Assembly (NCBI GenBank): GCA_043812795.1
Contig: JBDRLU010000036.1
Coordinates: 1 to 55,832, forward strand
Source of the DNA: JBDRLU01 sp043812795
Lineage (GTDB): Bacteria; Chloroflexota; Dehalococcoidia; Dehalococcoidales; UBA2162
DNA: 55,832 bases
Reading direction: 5' to 3'
The notes below the pieces were generated by a model. That model did no database searches. It was not told the DNA's origin and saw only the letters and a program-made list of their open reading frames with translations. Shown piece by piece: positions 25,346 to 33,382 of the stretch; position 1 is the first letter of the stretch; the number at the start of each line of letters is the position of its first letter. A program made the position numbers and the translations under genes.

Positions 25346-26779
25346 ATGATTAGCAATGGGGTAATAACAGACCCAGTTGAATACACCCCCGAAGAAGCTG
25401 CCTTACTGATGCGGCTACGGGTATTCGTGACCATGAGATGGCTCGCGATTGCCGGCATTATCATCGCTACTTTGGTCGCTTCCCGGGTTTTCCAGATTCA
25501 TTTTGCGGCGCTCCCGGTCTATATCGTCTGTATCTTCATGGCCCTCTATAACTGGATATTGCTCCGGCAGTTGCAGGAGCTGAAGGAAAAACCACCTGAC
25601 TTTGTCATCAGCCGGGCAAGGACCTATGGTAATATCCATATCTTCCTCGACCTGCTGGCGCTCACCACCATTCTTCACTTCACCGGAGGTATCGAGAACC
25701 CGTTCCTTTTCTATTTTGTCTTTCACATTATTCTGGCCAGTATCGCGCTCCGTTATACGACAGTGTATTTGCTGGCCACTTCCGCTATCCTGTTGCTCGT
25801 CATGCTGGTGGTACTGGAATATACCGGCATCGTACCGCATATCAATCTGGAAGGTTTTGTTCCAGCGGAACTCTATCGGCAGCCGAGCTATATTTTGGCT
25901 GTCCTTGCCAGCTTAATTACCCTGCTTTTTGGCTCGGCCTATATGGCTACTGCCATCTCCGGTGAGTTAAGGAAGAGGCAACGTCAGGTGTTGCAACTCA
26001 GAGAAAGCCTGCTCCAGCAGAAAACGCAGGAACTGGAGAAGTCCTCGCAGGAAGTAGCCCGGCTGGCCGAGGAAAAGACCCGTTTTCTTCGGTTCATCGG
26101 TGTCGCCGCTCATGACTTAAAGGCACCGCTGGCGGCAATTCAGAGCTACATTGGCGTGATGCTCGGCGGGTTTGCCGGTGAGCTTACTGAAAAACAGAAA
26201 AGCATGCTGCAGAGGAGCAGCATCCGAATTAACGAGTTGCTGAATTTGATTAGTAACCTGCTCGATATTCCCCGTATCGAAACCGGCCAGATTGTGCAGG
26301 AAATGGCCGATGTTTCTCTGGATGCCATCGTTAAAAATTGTCTGGAAGAGCAGTCTAACCTGGCTAAAGAGAAGGGTCTGGAGTTTCAGGTGGAGCTATG
26401 CGAGACACTGCCCCAAATTTATGCCTCGAGCCCCAGACTCCAGCAGGTGATAACTAACCTGGTCAACAATGCTATTAAGTACACCCAGCAGGGTACCGTT
26501 TCCGTCAAAGTTAAGGATGCGGATAATGAAGTGCAGGTAGAAGTGATGGATACGGGCATCGGCATTCCGCCCGAGGAGTTGACCCGCGTTTTTACCGACT
26601 TTTTCCGCGGCAGTAATGTTGACGTCAAGGGGACCGGTCTAGGACTCTCGATAAGTAAAAGAATTATTGAAGCTCATGGGGGTAAGATATGGGTGGAAAG
26701 CCCCTGCTCAGATACTAACACGGGGTGTAAGTTCACCTTTACCCTGCCTAAGAAAAGTGAGGTGCAACAAGTAAAATGA
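25346..26779 (+). CDS. membrane sensor histidine kinase with RegB-type GGxxNPF motif
   Basis: Sensor kinase of 477 aa. The N-terminal half has about six hydrophobic segments (roughly 30-200). Between two of them lies GGIENPF (residues 114-120, bases 25685-25705), which matches the GGxxNPF quinone-binding heptapeptide known from the redox sensor RegB/PrrB. A coiled coil (about 205-245) leads to the HisKA domain with the phosphoacceptor His256 (GVAAHDLKAPL), then the ATPase domain (VNNAIKYTQQG, DTGIGIPPEEL, GTGLGLSISKRIIEAHGG). It begins directly after the metV stop and its own stop overlaps the metF start, so it is made with the enzyme subunits. Quinone sensing is inferred from the motif. Confidence 0.88.
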   Translation: MISNGVITDPVEYTPEEAALLMRLRVFVTMRWLAIAGIIIATLVASRVFQIHFAALPVYIVCIFMALYNWILLRQLQELKEKPPDFVISRARTYGNIHIFLDLLALTTILHFTGGIENPFLFYFVFHIILASIALRYTTVYLLATSAILLLVMLVVLEYTGIVPHINLEGFVPAELYRQPSYILAVLASLITLLFGSAYMATAISGELRKRQRQVLQLRESLLQQKTQELEKSSQEVARLAEEKTRFLRFIGVAAHDLKAPLAAIQSYIGVMLGGFAGELTEKQKSMLQRSSIRINELLNLISNLLDIPRIETGQIVQEMADVSLDAIVKNCLEEQSNLAKEKGLEFQVELCETLPQIYASSPRLQQVITNLVNNAIKYTQQGTVSVKVKDADNEVQVEVMDTGIGIPPEELTRVFTDFFRGSNVDVKGTGLGLSISKRIIEAHGGKIWVESPCSDTNTGCKFTFTLPKKSEVQQVK

Positions 26780-27693
26780 AAGCAGGAACAAATCTTGAGA
26801 AGGTATTAGATAGCGGACGATTTGCCGTGACTGCCGAGGCCGGTCCGCCAAAAGGGACCAGTGCTGCTGTAATAAGGAGAAAGGCTGACCTGTTGCGGAA
26901 CTATACCGATGCCGTCAATGTCACCGATAATCAGACGGCTATCGTGCGTCTGTCCAGCCTGGCCGGCTGCGTTTTGCTCAAACAACAGGGCGTTGACCCG
27001 GTGATGCAGATGGTGACCCGGGACCGTAACCGGATTGCCTTACAGAGTGATGTCTTGGGTGCCATTGCCATGGGTATCGGTAATATCCTTTGTCTCTCCG
27101 GTGACCACCAGAAATTCGGTAATCATCCCGCCGCCAAGGGAGTTTTTGACATCGACTCGATACAACTGATTCAGACCCTGAAAACAATGAGAGACGAGAA
27201 AAAATTTCTCTGTGGGGAAGACATCTCGGGAGAGGTACCATTGTTTATCGGTGCGGCGGAGAATCCCTACGCCGACCCCTTTGAATTCCGGGTAGTGAGA
27301 CTGGCCAAAAAGGTCAAGGCCGGGGCGGACTTCATTCAGACGCAGGCGGTTTACGATGTTCCCAAATTTGCCAAGTGGATGCAGATGATAGCTGACCGCG
27401 GTCTGGACAAGCAGGTGCATATCCTGGCCGGAATAATACCGATACGGTCAGCCGGTATGGCCCGTTATATGAGGGACTACGTTGCCGGCGTGACTATGCC
27501 GAATGAGCTGGTGACCCGGATGGAAGAGGCCAAGAGTGCCAAGGAAGAAGGAGTAAAAATAGCCCTGGAAATTATCGAGCAGGTCAAAGAGATACCGGGA
27601 GTGCATGGAATTCATATCATGGCAGTCGGCTGGGAAGACATCGTCCCTGAAGTTGTCGAAAAAGCTGGATTATTACCGCGACCAGTATTATAA
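26776..27693 (+). CDS. metF: 5,10-methylenetetrahydrofolate reductase
   Basis: FAD TIM-barrel enzyme interconverting methylene-THF and methyl-THF in the methyl branch of the Wood-Ljungdahl pathway (305 aa). Motifs: FAVTAEAGPPKGTS at the N-terminus, DAVNVTDNQ, GNILCLSGDH (folate/FAD region), KAGADFIQTQAVYD and GIIPIRS. It is the short MetF form that pairs with MetV. The start overlaps the kinase stop by 4 bp (ATGA). Electrons would come from the diaphorase subunits upstream through MetV; this is an inference from gene order. Confidence 0.95.
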   Translation: MKAGTNLEKVLDSGRFAVTAEAGPPKGTSAAVIRRKADLLRNYTDAVNVTDNQTAIVRLSSLAGCVLLKQQGVDPVMQMVTRDRNRIALQSDVLGAIAMGIGNILCLSGDHQKFGNHPAAKGVFDIDSIQLIQTLKTMRDEKKFLCGEDISGEVPLFIGAAENPYADPFEFRVVRLAKKVKAGADFIQTQAVYDVPKFAKWMQMIADRGLDKQVHILAGIIPIRSAGMARYMRDYVAGVTMPNELVTRMEEAKSAKEEGVKIALEIIEQVKEIPGVHGIHIMAVGWEDIVPEVVEKAGLLPRPVL

Positions 27694-27712
27694 TGCAGAT
27701 GGAGGGAAGACT

Positions 27713-28114
27713 ATGCCGGAAAAGATTTTAGTAGTCGATGACGACCCGGACATTCTGGAAGCCTTGACGATGATTCTGGAAGCCAAGGGCTATACTGTTG
27801 TTACCGCTAAGGACGGCGTCGAGGGCTTGTCCATACTACGTGCCGAAAGCCCCAGCCTGATGATTCTTGACCTATTGATGCCGAAGATGGACGGCTTCGC
27901 GGTCTGCAAGGAGCTTCAGGATCCGAGGTGGGCGAAGTTCCGTGATATTCCCATCCTGATTTTAACCTCGGTCAGAGAGGAAGCCAGCCGCCGCCGCTAT
28001 GAGTTGGAAACCGGTCTGGCCCTTGACGTGGACGATTACGTGGAGAAACCCGTTTCACCTGACCTGCTGCTGGAAAGAGTGACCAGACTGATTAAGAAGA
28101 GACAGGAAGTTTAA
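27713..28114 (+). CDS. stand-alone response regulator (receiver domain only)
   Basis: Single receiver domain of 133 aa: acidic pocket VVDDDPD, phosphoacceptor Asp53 in ILDLLMPKMDG, switch Thr in ILILTS, and the conserved Lys in VEKPVSP. No output domain. The open frame extends upstream into metF, but the ATG at 27713 behind GGAGGG is the start. It lies 19 bp after metF in the same operon and is probably a target of the co-encoded RegB-like kinase. Confidence 0.92.
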   Translation: MPEKILVVDDDPDILEALTMILEAKGYTVVTAKDGVEGLSILRAESPSLMILDLLMPKMDGFAVCKELQDPRWAKFRDIPILILTSVREEASRRRYELETGLALDVDDYVEKPVSPDLLLERVTRLIKKRQEV

Positions 28115-28144
28115 ATCGGCCCAAGAAGACGTAAGGAGGGAAAG

Positions 28145-28534
28145 ATGGCTAAGAAAGCCCGGATTTTACTCATTGATGACGATGCCGATTTTGTTCAGGC
28201 GACCAAGACTGTTCTGGAAAGCGAAGCCTACGAAGTGCTGGTAGCTTCCCAGGGGGATGAGGGAGTACGTAAGGCGAGAGACGTAAAACCAGACCTCATT
28301 CTCTTAGACGTTATCATGCCGGTGAAGGATGGTTTTTCCGCCGCCGAGCAGTTGAAAAAAGACCCCGAGCTTCAGAAAATCCCGGTACTGATGCTGACTG
28401 CCTTCTCTGCCGTTGGCTCAGGCAGTTCTATCCCCCGTGGTCGCGGTCTGGGCTTACAAACTGAGGACTACCTCGAAAAGCCGATTGCCCCTAAGGAATT
28501 ACTCGCCAAAGTGGCCAAATATCTTAAGAAATAA
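28145..28534 (+). CDS. stand-alone response regulator (receiver domain only), second copy
   Basis: Single receiver domain of 129 aa: LIDDDADF, phosphoacceptor Asp55 in LLDVIMPVKDG, MLTAFS, and Lys in LEKPIAPKE. No DNA-binding or enzymatic output. It follows the first receiver by 30 bp, with AAGGAGG before the ATG. Two outputless receivers in tandem suggest a phosphorelay or phosphate sink, or action through protein contacts. Confidence 0.92.
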   Translation: MAKKARILLIDDDADFVQATKTVLESEAYEVLVASQGDEGVRKARDVKPDLILLDVIMPVKDGFSAAEQLKKDPELQKIPVLMLTAFSAVGSGSSIPRGRGLGLQTEDYLEKPIAPKELLAKVAKYLKK

Positions 28535-28536
28535 CT

Positions 28537-29034
28537 TCAAGCTCTCGGAGTTTTACGCTTTTCGAGGAAAGGCCACCTTTTTTGTCCGGTGAGTAAGACC
28601 TGTTCTACCACTCTCAACCTGACGCCAATAGTGTGCGAAAGGCTCTGGAATACTTTGTAACCAATGCGATAGTCCTGCTCAAAGAGAGCCAGGAGTTCCG
28701 CTCCGCTAATCTTTACTACCGTCGAGGGTGCACTGCACACCGCCGACATGACGTAAGAGTGAGGCTTGACCAGAGCCGACCACCCGAAGAAGGAGCCGGT
28801 AGTAATTCTCTCTACCACCACCTGTTTCTCTTCCGAAGGGACCTCCATCATCAGGTCCAGCCGCCCCTCTTTCAGCACATAGATGGACCTGGCTTCGTCA
28901 CCTTCCCGTATGATGAGGTCGCCCGCCTGGTAGGTCTCTTCCTGACAGGAAGGTAAATCCGCTATCTTACTCAACTCGCTATCATCCAGGCCAAGGAATA
29001 CTTCGGCCCTCTTTAAGGTCTTCTCAACACTCAT
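28537..29034 (-). CDS. cyclic-nucleotide-binding-domain protein without a DNA-binding domain
   Basis: CRP-like cNMP-binding fold: AEVFLGLDDSELSKIA, AGDLIIREGDEARSIYVL, then TTGSFFGWSAL. It ends after the dimerisation helix and a short basic tail. No helix-turn-helix follows, so it is not an ordinary CRP regulator. The Arg/Ser contacts of the cAMP phosphate site are not clearly conserved. The frame is open upstream to 29148; the ATG at 29034 (MSVEKTLKRAEVF) fits the domain start and gives 165 aa. A TATAAA box lies about 12 bp before it. It is convergent with the second receiver gene, 2 bp apart. Confidence 0.8.
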   Translation of the reverse strand: MSVEKTLKRAEVFLGLDDSELSKIADLPSCQEETYQAGDLIIREGDEARSIYVLKEGRLDLMMEVPSEEKQVVVERITTGSFFGWSALVKPHSYVMSAVCSAPSTVVKISGAELLALFEQDYRIGYKVFQSLSHTIGVRLRVVEQVLLTGQKRWPFLEKRKTPRA

Positions 29035-29132
29035 AATCAGTCTTTTATACTCTACCATTAAAGAGCAGGCATTATCAAGACGTTGTGGTTGCTTCGAGGG
29101 AATTACGTGGCAATCCCAACCGGGTAAATCCC

Positions 29133-29160
29133 AAATCCTGAACTCCAAATATCAGGATTT
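29133..29160. repeat. 9-bp inverted repeat upstream of purC
   Basis: AAATCCTGA (29133-29141) and TCAGGATTT (29152-29160) are separated by 10 nt. Related AGGATTT copies follow at once, so the region looks like a small dispersed repeat. It may act as an operator or transcript hairpin between divergent genes. Confidence 0.4.
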
Positions 29161-29205
29161 AGAAATTAGTGCTTAGGATTTATCCTTTATGTCGTTGACA
29201 CTTTG

Positions 29206-29214
29206 TGTTATATT
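29206..29214 (+). promoter_or_regulatory. extended -10 promoter of purC, predicted leaderless start
   Basis: TG-T-TATATT (TATATT at 29209-29214) is followed after exactly 6 nt by the GTG start at 29221. A TTGACA at 29195-29200 is too close to serve as -35. No ribosome-binding site precedes the start. Confidence 0.6.
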
Positions 29215-29220
29215 GTATCC

Positions 29221-30126
29221 GTGACCACTCTCATCAAGACTGACTTACCGCTCCCCCTTTTTATTCGCGGTAAGGTGCGCGATACTTATACCCTCGATGA
29301 ACGGCTGCTCATTATTGCCACCGACCGTATTTCGGCCTTCGATTTCGTCCTGCCCTGCGGCATCCCGGACAAGGGCCTGGTGCTTAATCAACTCTCAGCC
29401 TTCTGGTTCGAAAAGACACAGCATCTCGTTCCCAACCATGTGGTCGAAGTGCTGGATGATGTCCACCATCTTGATGGCTACCTGTCTAAAGAGAATCGCT
29501 TTTCTTACCCGACGTACCTGGCCAGGCGGTCGATGGTGGTCAAGAAAGTCGAGCGCATTCCGGTCGAGTGTGTGGTGCGTGGCTACCTCTCCGGTTCGGC
29601 CTGGACGGAATACCAGCAATCGGGCACTGTGTCCGGACTATCTTTGCCTGCGGGTTTGCGCGAGAGCGAGGAGTTACCCGGACCCCTGTTCACTCCCACC
29701 ACCAAGGCCGACACCGGCCATGACTTACCATTGACGCTTGCCGAAATGAAAAAGTTAGTCGGTGATGCCATCGCCGGAGAGATTAAAGAGAAGACTATGG
29801 CCGTCTATAACTACGCCCGGGAGTATGCCCGCAACAAGGGCATTATCATTGCTGATACCAAGATGGAGTTCGGGCTGGACAAAGGCCGGGTTATCCTTAT
29901 CGACGAGCTATTGACTCCAGACTCATCCCGCTTCTGGGACACCAAGCAATATAAAGTCGGGCAGTCGCAGCCCAGCTATGATAAACAGCCCGTCCGCGAC
30001 TGGCTGACCCGGTCCGGCTGGAATAAAGAACCGCCGGTGCCGACACTCCCCCCCGACGTTATTGAACAAACCACCCGGCGCTACCGTGAAGCCTACGAAC
30101 GGCTGACCGGCAAGAAACTGGGATAG
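29221..30126 (+). CDS. purC: phosphoribosylaminoimidazole-succinocarboxamide synthase
   Basis: SAICAR synthase: joins CAIR and aspartate with ATP in de novo purine synthesis. It is 301 aa, the fungal/long bacterial length. Motifs: IRGKVRDTYTLDERLLIIATDRISAFD, VECVVRGYLSGSAWTEY, FTPTTKADTGHD, IADTKMEFGLD and LIDELLTPDSSRFW. The first Met in frame is at 29203, but the GTG at 29221 gives the family-typical N-terminus and coincides with the predicted transcription start. It is convergent with hisB, 19 bp apart. Confidence 0.95.
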   Translation: MTTLIKTDLPLPLFIRGKVRDTYTLDERLLIIATDRISAFDFVLPCGIPDKGLVLNQLSAFWFEKTQHLVPNHVVEVLDDVHHLDGYLSKENRFSYPTYLARRSMVVKKVERIPVECVVRGYLSGSAWTEYQQSGTVSGLSLPAGLRESEELPGPLFTPTTKADTGHDLPLTLAEMKKLVGDAIAGEIKEKTMAVYNYAREYARNKGIIIADTKMEFGLDKGRVILIDELLTPDSSRFWDTKQYKVGQSQPSYDKQPVRDWLTRSGWNKEPPVPTLPPDVIEQTTRRYREAYERLTGKKLG

Positions 30127-30145
30127 CCATACCACATTTCCCAGG

Positions 30146-30736
30146 TTACTTTTCCAAGAATTCTTTGGTGGTGGGTAACGTACCGGCAATCCGTGTATCG
30201 ATACGGGTGGCCTTGTCCAGGGCGCGCCCCAGCGCTTTAAAGAGTGCCTCGGCTTTATGATGGTCGTTCTTGCCGTAAAGCACGCGGGCGTGCAGATTGA
30301 TTTTGGCCTCGGCCGCCAGTGACTCGAGGAAGTGCCGGATAAGGTCGGTAGAGAACCCGGCCATATCATTCTTCCGGAAAGTTAGTTCCAGTACCGTATA
30401 ACCCCGTCCGCTGAGGTCCACTGCTACCATCGCCAGAGCATCATCCATGGGTACCGTTGCGTCCGCCATGCGGACGATACCCCGTTTGTCACCCAAGACC
30501 CTGGCTAAGGCCTGGCCGAGGCAAATAGCCACGTCTTCGCTCAGGTGGTGCGGGTCATCACCCGTTGCAGTTAGTGTTAAGTCGAAACGGGCGTGTTGTG
30601 TTACCTGCGCCAGCAGGTGGTCGAACATGGTAATGCCGGTATTTATTTGCCACCGGCCAGTACCGTCGATATTCAGCTTGAGGTTGATGTCGGTTTCTTT
30701 CGTTTTCCGTTTGATGCTGGCTGCTCTCTTCGCCAT
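30146..30736 (-). CDS. hisB: imidazoleglycerol-phosphate dehydratase
   Basis: Dehydrates imidazole glycerol phosphate, the sixth step of histidine synthesis (196 aa, monofunctional). Metal-site motifs: DHLLAQVTQHARFD, DDPHHLSEDVAICLG and KNDHHKAEALFKALG near the C-terminus. It starts directly after the hisC stop; last gene of the his operon. Confidence 0.96.
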   Translation of the reverse strand: MAKRAASIKRKTKETDINLKLNIDGTGRWQINTGITMFDHLLAQVTQHARFDLTLTATGDDPHHLSEDVAICLGQALARVLGDKRGIVRMADATVPMDDALAMVAVDLSGRGYTVLELTFRKNDMAGFSTDLIRHFLESLAAEAKINLHARVLYGKNDHHKAEALFKALGRALDKATRIDTRIAGTLPTTKEFLEK

Positions 30737-31837
30737 CTACTTACCCCCTATTTCCCGGAGTACCTTAATCAAGATGTCGGTGTGCTCGGGTTTGCCCACG
30801 CTAATCCGGATGCAATTCTCTAAACGCGGCTGGTCGAAGTAACGGACTAAAATACCTTTCTCCTGCAGTCTTTGCCAGAGGTCTTTGCCCTCACCCTTCA
30901 ACACCGAACAGAGAATGAAGTTCGCCTGCGAAGGAATGGGTTTCAACCATTTGATTTGCTTAAGCTTGCCGAAGAGTCTCTTCCTCTCCTTGACGATAGC
31001 TTCGACCTTGCCTTTCAAATAGTCCACATCCTTGAGCGATTCCTTAACTGCGACCAGTGCGGCTACATTGACGTTGTAAGGTGTCTTAATACTCAACAGA
31101 TATTCAGCCATTTGCTCCGGGAAAAGACCGTAGCCGACCCTCAAGCCGGCCAGTCCTGCCCATTTGCTGAAAGTACGCAATACTATCAGATTGGGGTATT
31201 GGCCGACCAGGTCCGCCACCGTCTGTTTGCCAAATTCGTAGTAAGCCTCATCGAGTAACACCGGAATGCTGGTGTCCAGAATGGCCAGCAAGTCCTCCCT
31301 GGGTGTCATCGTGCCCGAAGGATTATTCGGATTAGCCAGGCAGATTACTTTTGTCCTTTTGGTGACGGCCGCTTTCACCGCTTTCACATTGACCGCAAAG
31401 TTTTTATCTCTGGGTACCTCCACCAGACTACCGCCGCAGAGTTCGGTACTGAAACGGTAGAGGCCGAAAGTGGGGACGCAGTTAATCGCTTCGTCACCGG
31501 GATTAAGCAGCAGGCGCAGGACAAGGTCGATAAGCTGGTTGCTGCCGCTGCCGGCAACGATATACCTGGCAGCGACACCGGCATACCTGGCTAATAATTT
31601 CCTGAGTTCCATCTGCCCGTTATCCGGGTAGATATTAAAGTAACGGTAATTGGCCAGGGCGCGGTTGACCCGTGGCGAACAGCCGTAAGGGTTCTCGTTG
31701 GCGTCCAGCTTGATGATTTGCTCGACCGGCACCTCGACCTTTCCATCCAGTGTTTCCGGGGACGTGGCGGCGGCATAGCCGCCGAAAGCCGCCAGGTCAG
31801 GGCGGATATATTTTTCCATACCAGAACGTTTAGCCAT
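30737..31837 (-). CDS. hisC: histidinol-phosphate aminotransferase
   Basis: PLP enzyme converting imidazole acetol phosphate to histidinol phosphate. IKLDANENPYG at the N-terminus, ANPNNPSGT, LLDEAYYEFG and the PLP lysine in RTFSKWAGLAGLRVGYG. The frame is open upstream to 31897, but that would run past a promoter. The ATG at 31837 gives 366 aa, normal for HisC; a second Met six codons later is also possible. A 227-bp gap separates it from hisD and contains its own promoter. Confidence 0.94.
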   Translation of the reverse strand: MAKRSGMEKYIRPDLAAFGGYAAATSPETLDGKVEVPVEQIIKLDANENPYGCSPRVNRALANYRYFNIYPDNGQMELRKLLARYAGVAARYIVAGSGSNQLIDLVLRLLLNPGDEAINCVPTFGLYRFSTELCGGSLVEVPRDKNFAVNVKAVKAAVTKRTKVICLANPNNPSGTMTPREDLLAILDTSIPVLLDEAYYEFGKQTVADLVGQYPNLIVLRTFSKWAGLAGLRVGYGLFPEQMAEYLLSIKTPYNVNVAALVAVKESLKDVDYLKGKVEAIVKERKRLFGKLKQIKWLKPIPSQANFILCSVLKGEGKDLWQRLQEKGILVRYFDQPRLENCIRISVGKPEHTDILIKVLREIGGK

Positions 31838-31869
31838 GTTCGTTACCACAATACAAAAGGTTAGACAAC

Positions 31870-31897
31870 ATTCTAGCATTATTCTTCGGTATTTCAA
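31870..31897 (-). promoter_or_regulatory. internal his promoter for hisC-hisB
   Basis: Minus strand TTGAAA (31897-31892), 16 bp, TAGAAT (31875-31870), predicting a 26-nt leader before hisC. The rest of the gap to hisD (31898-32064) holds a short tRNA T-arm-like scrap and no gene. Confidence 0.6.
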
Positions 31898-32064
31898 AGA
31901 CGAACTGAAAAGTTCTACCTATGATATCCCAGCTCCACCAAAGGGGATTCGAACTAGCGAAGTCGACTGAGTTCGGATAGTCTGACTTGTTTCACACGTG
32001 TTAAGAATGGGACAAGTTGTCAGATTATCGGTTCGGCTTCTCTATCGATGGAAGGGGGAGAGAA

Positions 32065-33381
32065 CTAATCTTCAAGCCGCATGGAGATAGCCCGGGCGTG
32101 AGCGTCCAGGCCTTCGGCGAGAGCCATTATCTGCGCCGCTTTGCCCAGCTTTACCAGATTAAGCTTATCAGTATCGATGACATTAGTCAGCTTGAGAAAG
32201 TCGAGCACGTTCAACGGTGAGCTAAACCGTGCCGTCCCGCCGGTGGGTAAGACATGGTTCGGTCCGGCGACATAATCGCCGAGCACCACCGTCGCTTTCT
32301 TGCCGGTCACGATGCAGCCGGCGCCGGTCAGGCGGTCGAGATAGTAGGCCGGGTCTTTCACCAATAAACAGAGGTGTTCCGGGGCGTAAAGGTTAGCCAG
32401 TTCAATGGCCTCATCCCGGTTAGCTACCACGGTGATAACCCCACGGCTCTGTAACGATTCGGCACTGATTCCCTGACGGCTTAGCTGCTTTTGCTGGCGT
32501 GCCACCTCCCGATTAACCGCTTCAGCCACCTTGCGGGAAGTGGTTACCAGAATGGCCGAAGCCAGCGGGTCATGTTCCGCCTGGGCCAGCAGGTCGGAAG
32601 CACAGTATGCGGGATTAGCCGAACCATCGGCGATAATCAAGACCTCACTCGGCCCCTGCAGGCCGTCGATACCGACCACGCCATAGACCATTTTTTTGGA
32701 CAGCATGACGAACAGGTTACCCGGACCGCAGATTTTATCCACTTTGGGGACAGATTCGGTACCGAAGGCCAGCGCGGCAACGGCCTGTGCCCCGCCGACG
32801 ACGAAGACGCGGTCGACACCGGCAATATCGGTGGCGACCAGCGTGAGCGGATGAATTTGCCCGTTACGTCCCGGCGGTGAGGTCAGAATGACCTCTTTGA
32901 CCCCGGCCACCCGGGCGGGGACGGCGGTCATTAACACCGTGGAAAACAGGGGGGCCGTGCCACCGGGTACATAAACACCAACACGTTCTATCGGCCGGAT
33001 AAGCTGGCTCAGGCCGGGCCGGGTTGCCTTCCGCCAGACTGCCTTCTTCTGGGCAGTATGGAAGGCACGGATGCGCTCGGCGGCGAGTTTGATAGCCGAT
33101 ATCAGTCGGTCATCCACTTCCCGGTAGGCGTTTTTGACCTGTTTTTTCGTAATTTCCAGCGAGTCCAGCTTGACGCCGTCGATTTGTCGGGTGTAATCAT
33201 AAAGTGCTGCGTCCCCGCGTTGCCGTACCGTATCGATTATTTGCTTCACCACCAGTTCCGGCTCATTGACACCGAACATCTGTTTCAGCCGCCGGCGTAG
33301 CGAAGACGAAACAGTAATGTCCGTAGGTATTTGACGTGACAAGGCGACTTTAGCCGCCGCAAAACCTTCGATTATCTTCAA
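32065..33381 (-). CDS. hisD: histidinol dehydrogenase
   Basis: NAD- and Zn-dependent enzyme oxidising histidinol to histidine in two steps (438 aa). Motifs: IERVGVYVPGGTAPLFSTVLM, GGAQAVAALAFGTESVPKVD, GPSEVLIIADGSANP, YAPEHLCLLV and GDYVAGPNHVLPTGGTARF. It starts 1 bp after the hisG stop. Confidence 0.97.
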   Translation of the reverse strand: MKIIEGFAAAKVALSRQIPTDITVSSSLRRRLKQMFGVNEPELVVKQIIDTVRQRGDAALYDYTRQIDGVKLDSLEITKKQVKNAYREVDDRLISAIKLAAERIRAFHTAQKKAVWRKATRPGLSQLIRPIERVGVYVPGGTAPLFSTVLMTAVPARVAGVKEVILTSPPGRNGQIHPLTLVATDIAGVDRVFVVGGAQAVAALAFGTESVPKVDKICGPGNLFVMLSKKMVYGVVGIDGLQGPSEVLIIADGSANPAYCASDLLAQAEHDPLASAILVTTSRKVAEAVNREVARQQKQLSRQGISAESLQSRGVITVVANRDEAIELANLYAPEHLCLLVKDPAYYLDRLTGAGCIVTGKKATVVLGDYVAGPNHVLPTGGTARFSSPLNVLDFLKLTNVIDTDKLNLVKLGKAAQIMALAEGLDAHARAISMRLED

Positions 33382-33382
33382 A

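Noticed and set aside
31931..31960. tRNA T-arm-like sequence (TTCGAATCCCC on the minus strand, followed by GGTGGA)
   Set aside because: The opposing T-stem strand does not pair, and no D or anticodon arm is present; at most a remnant.
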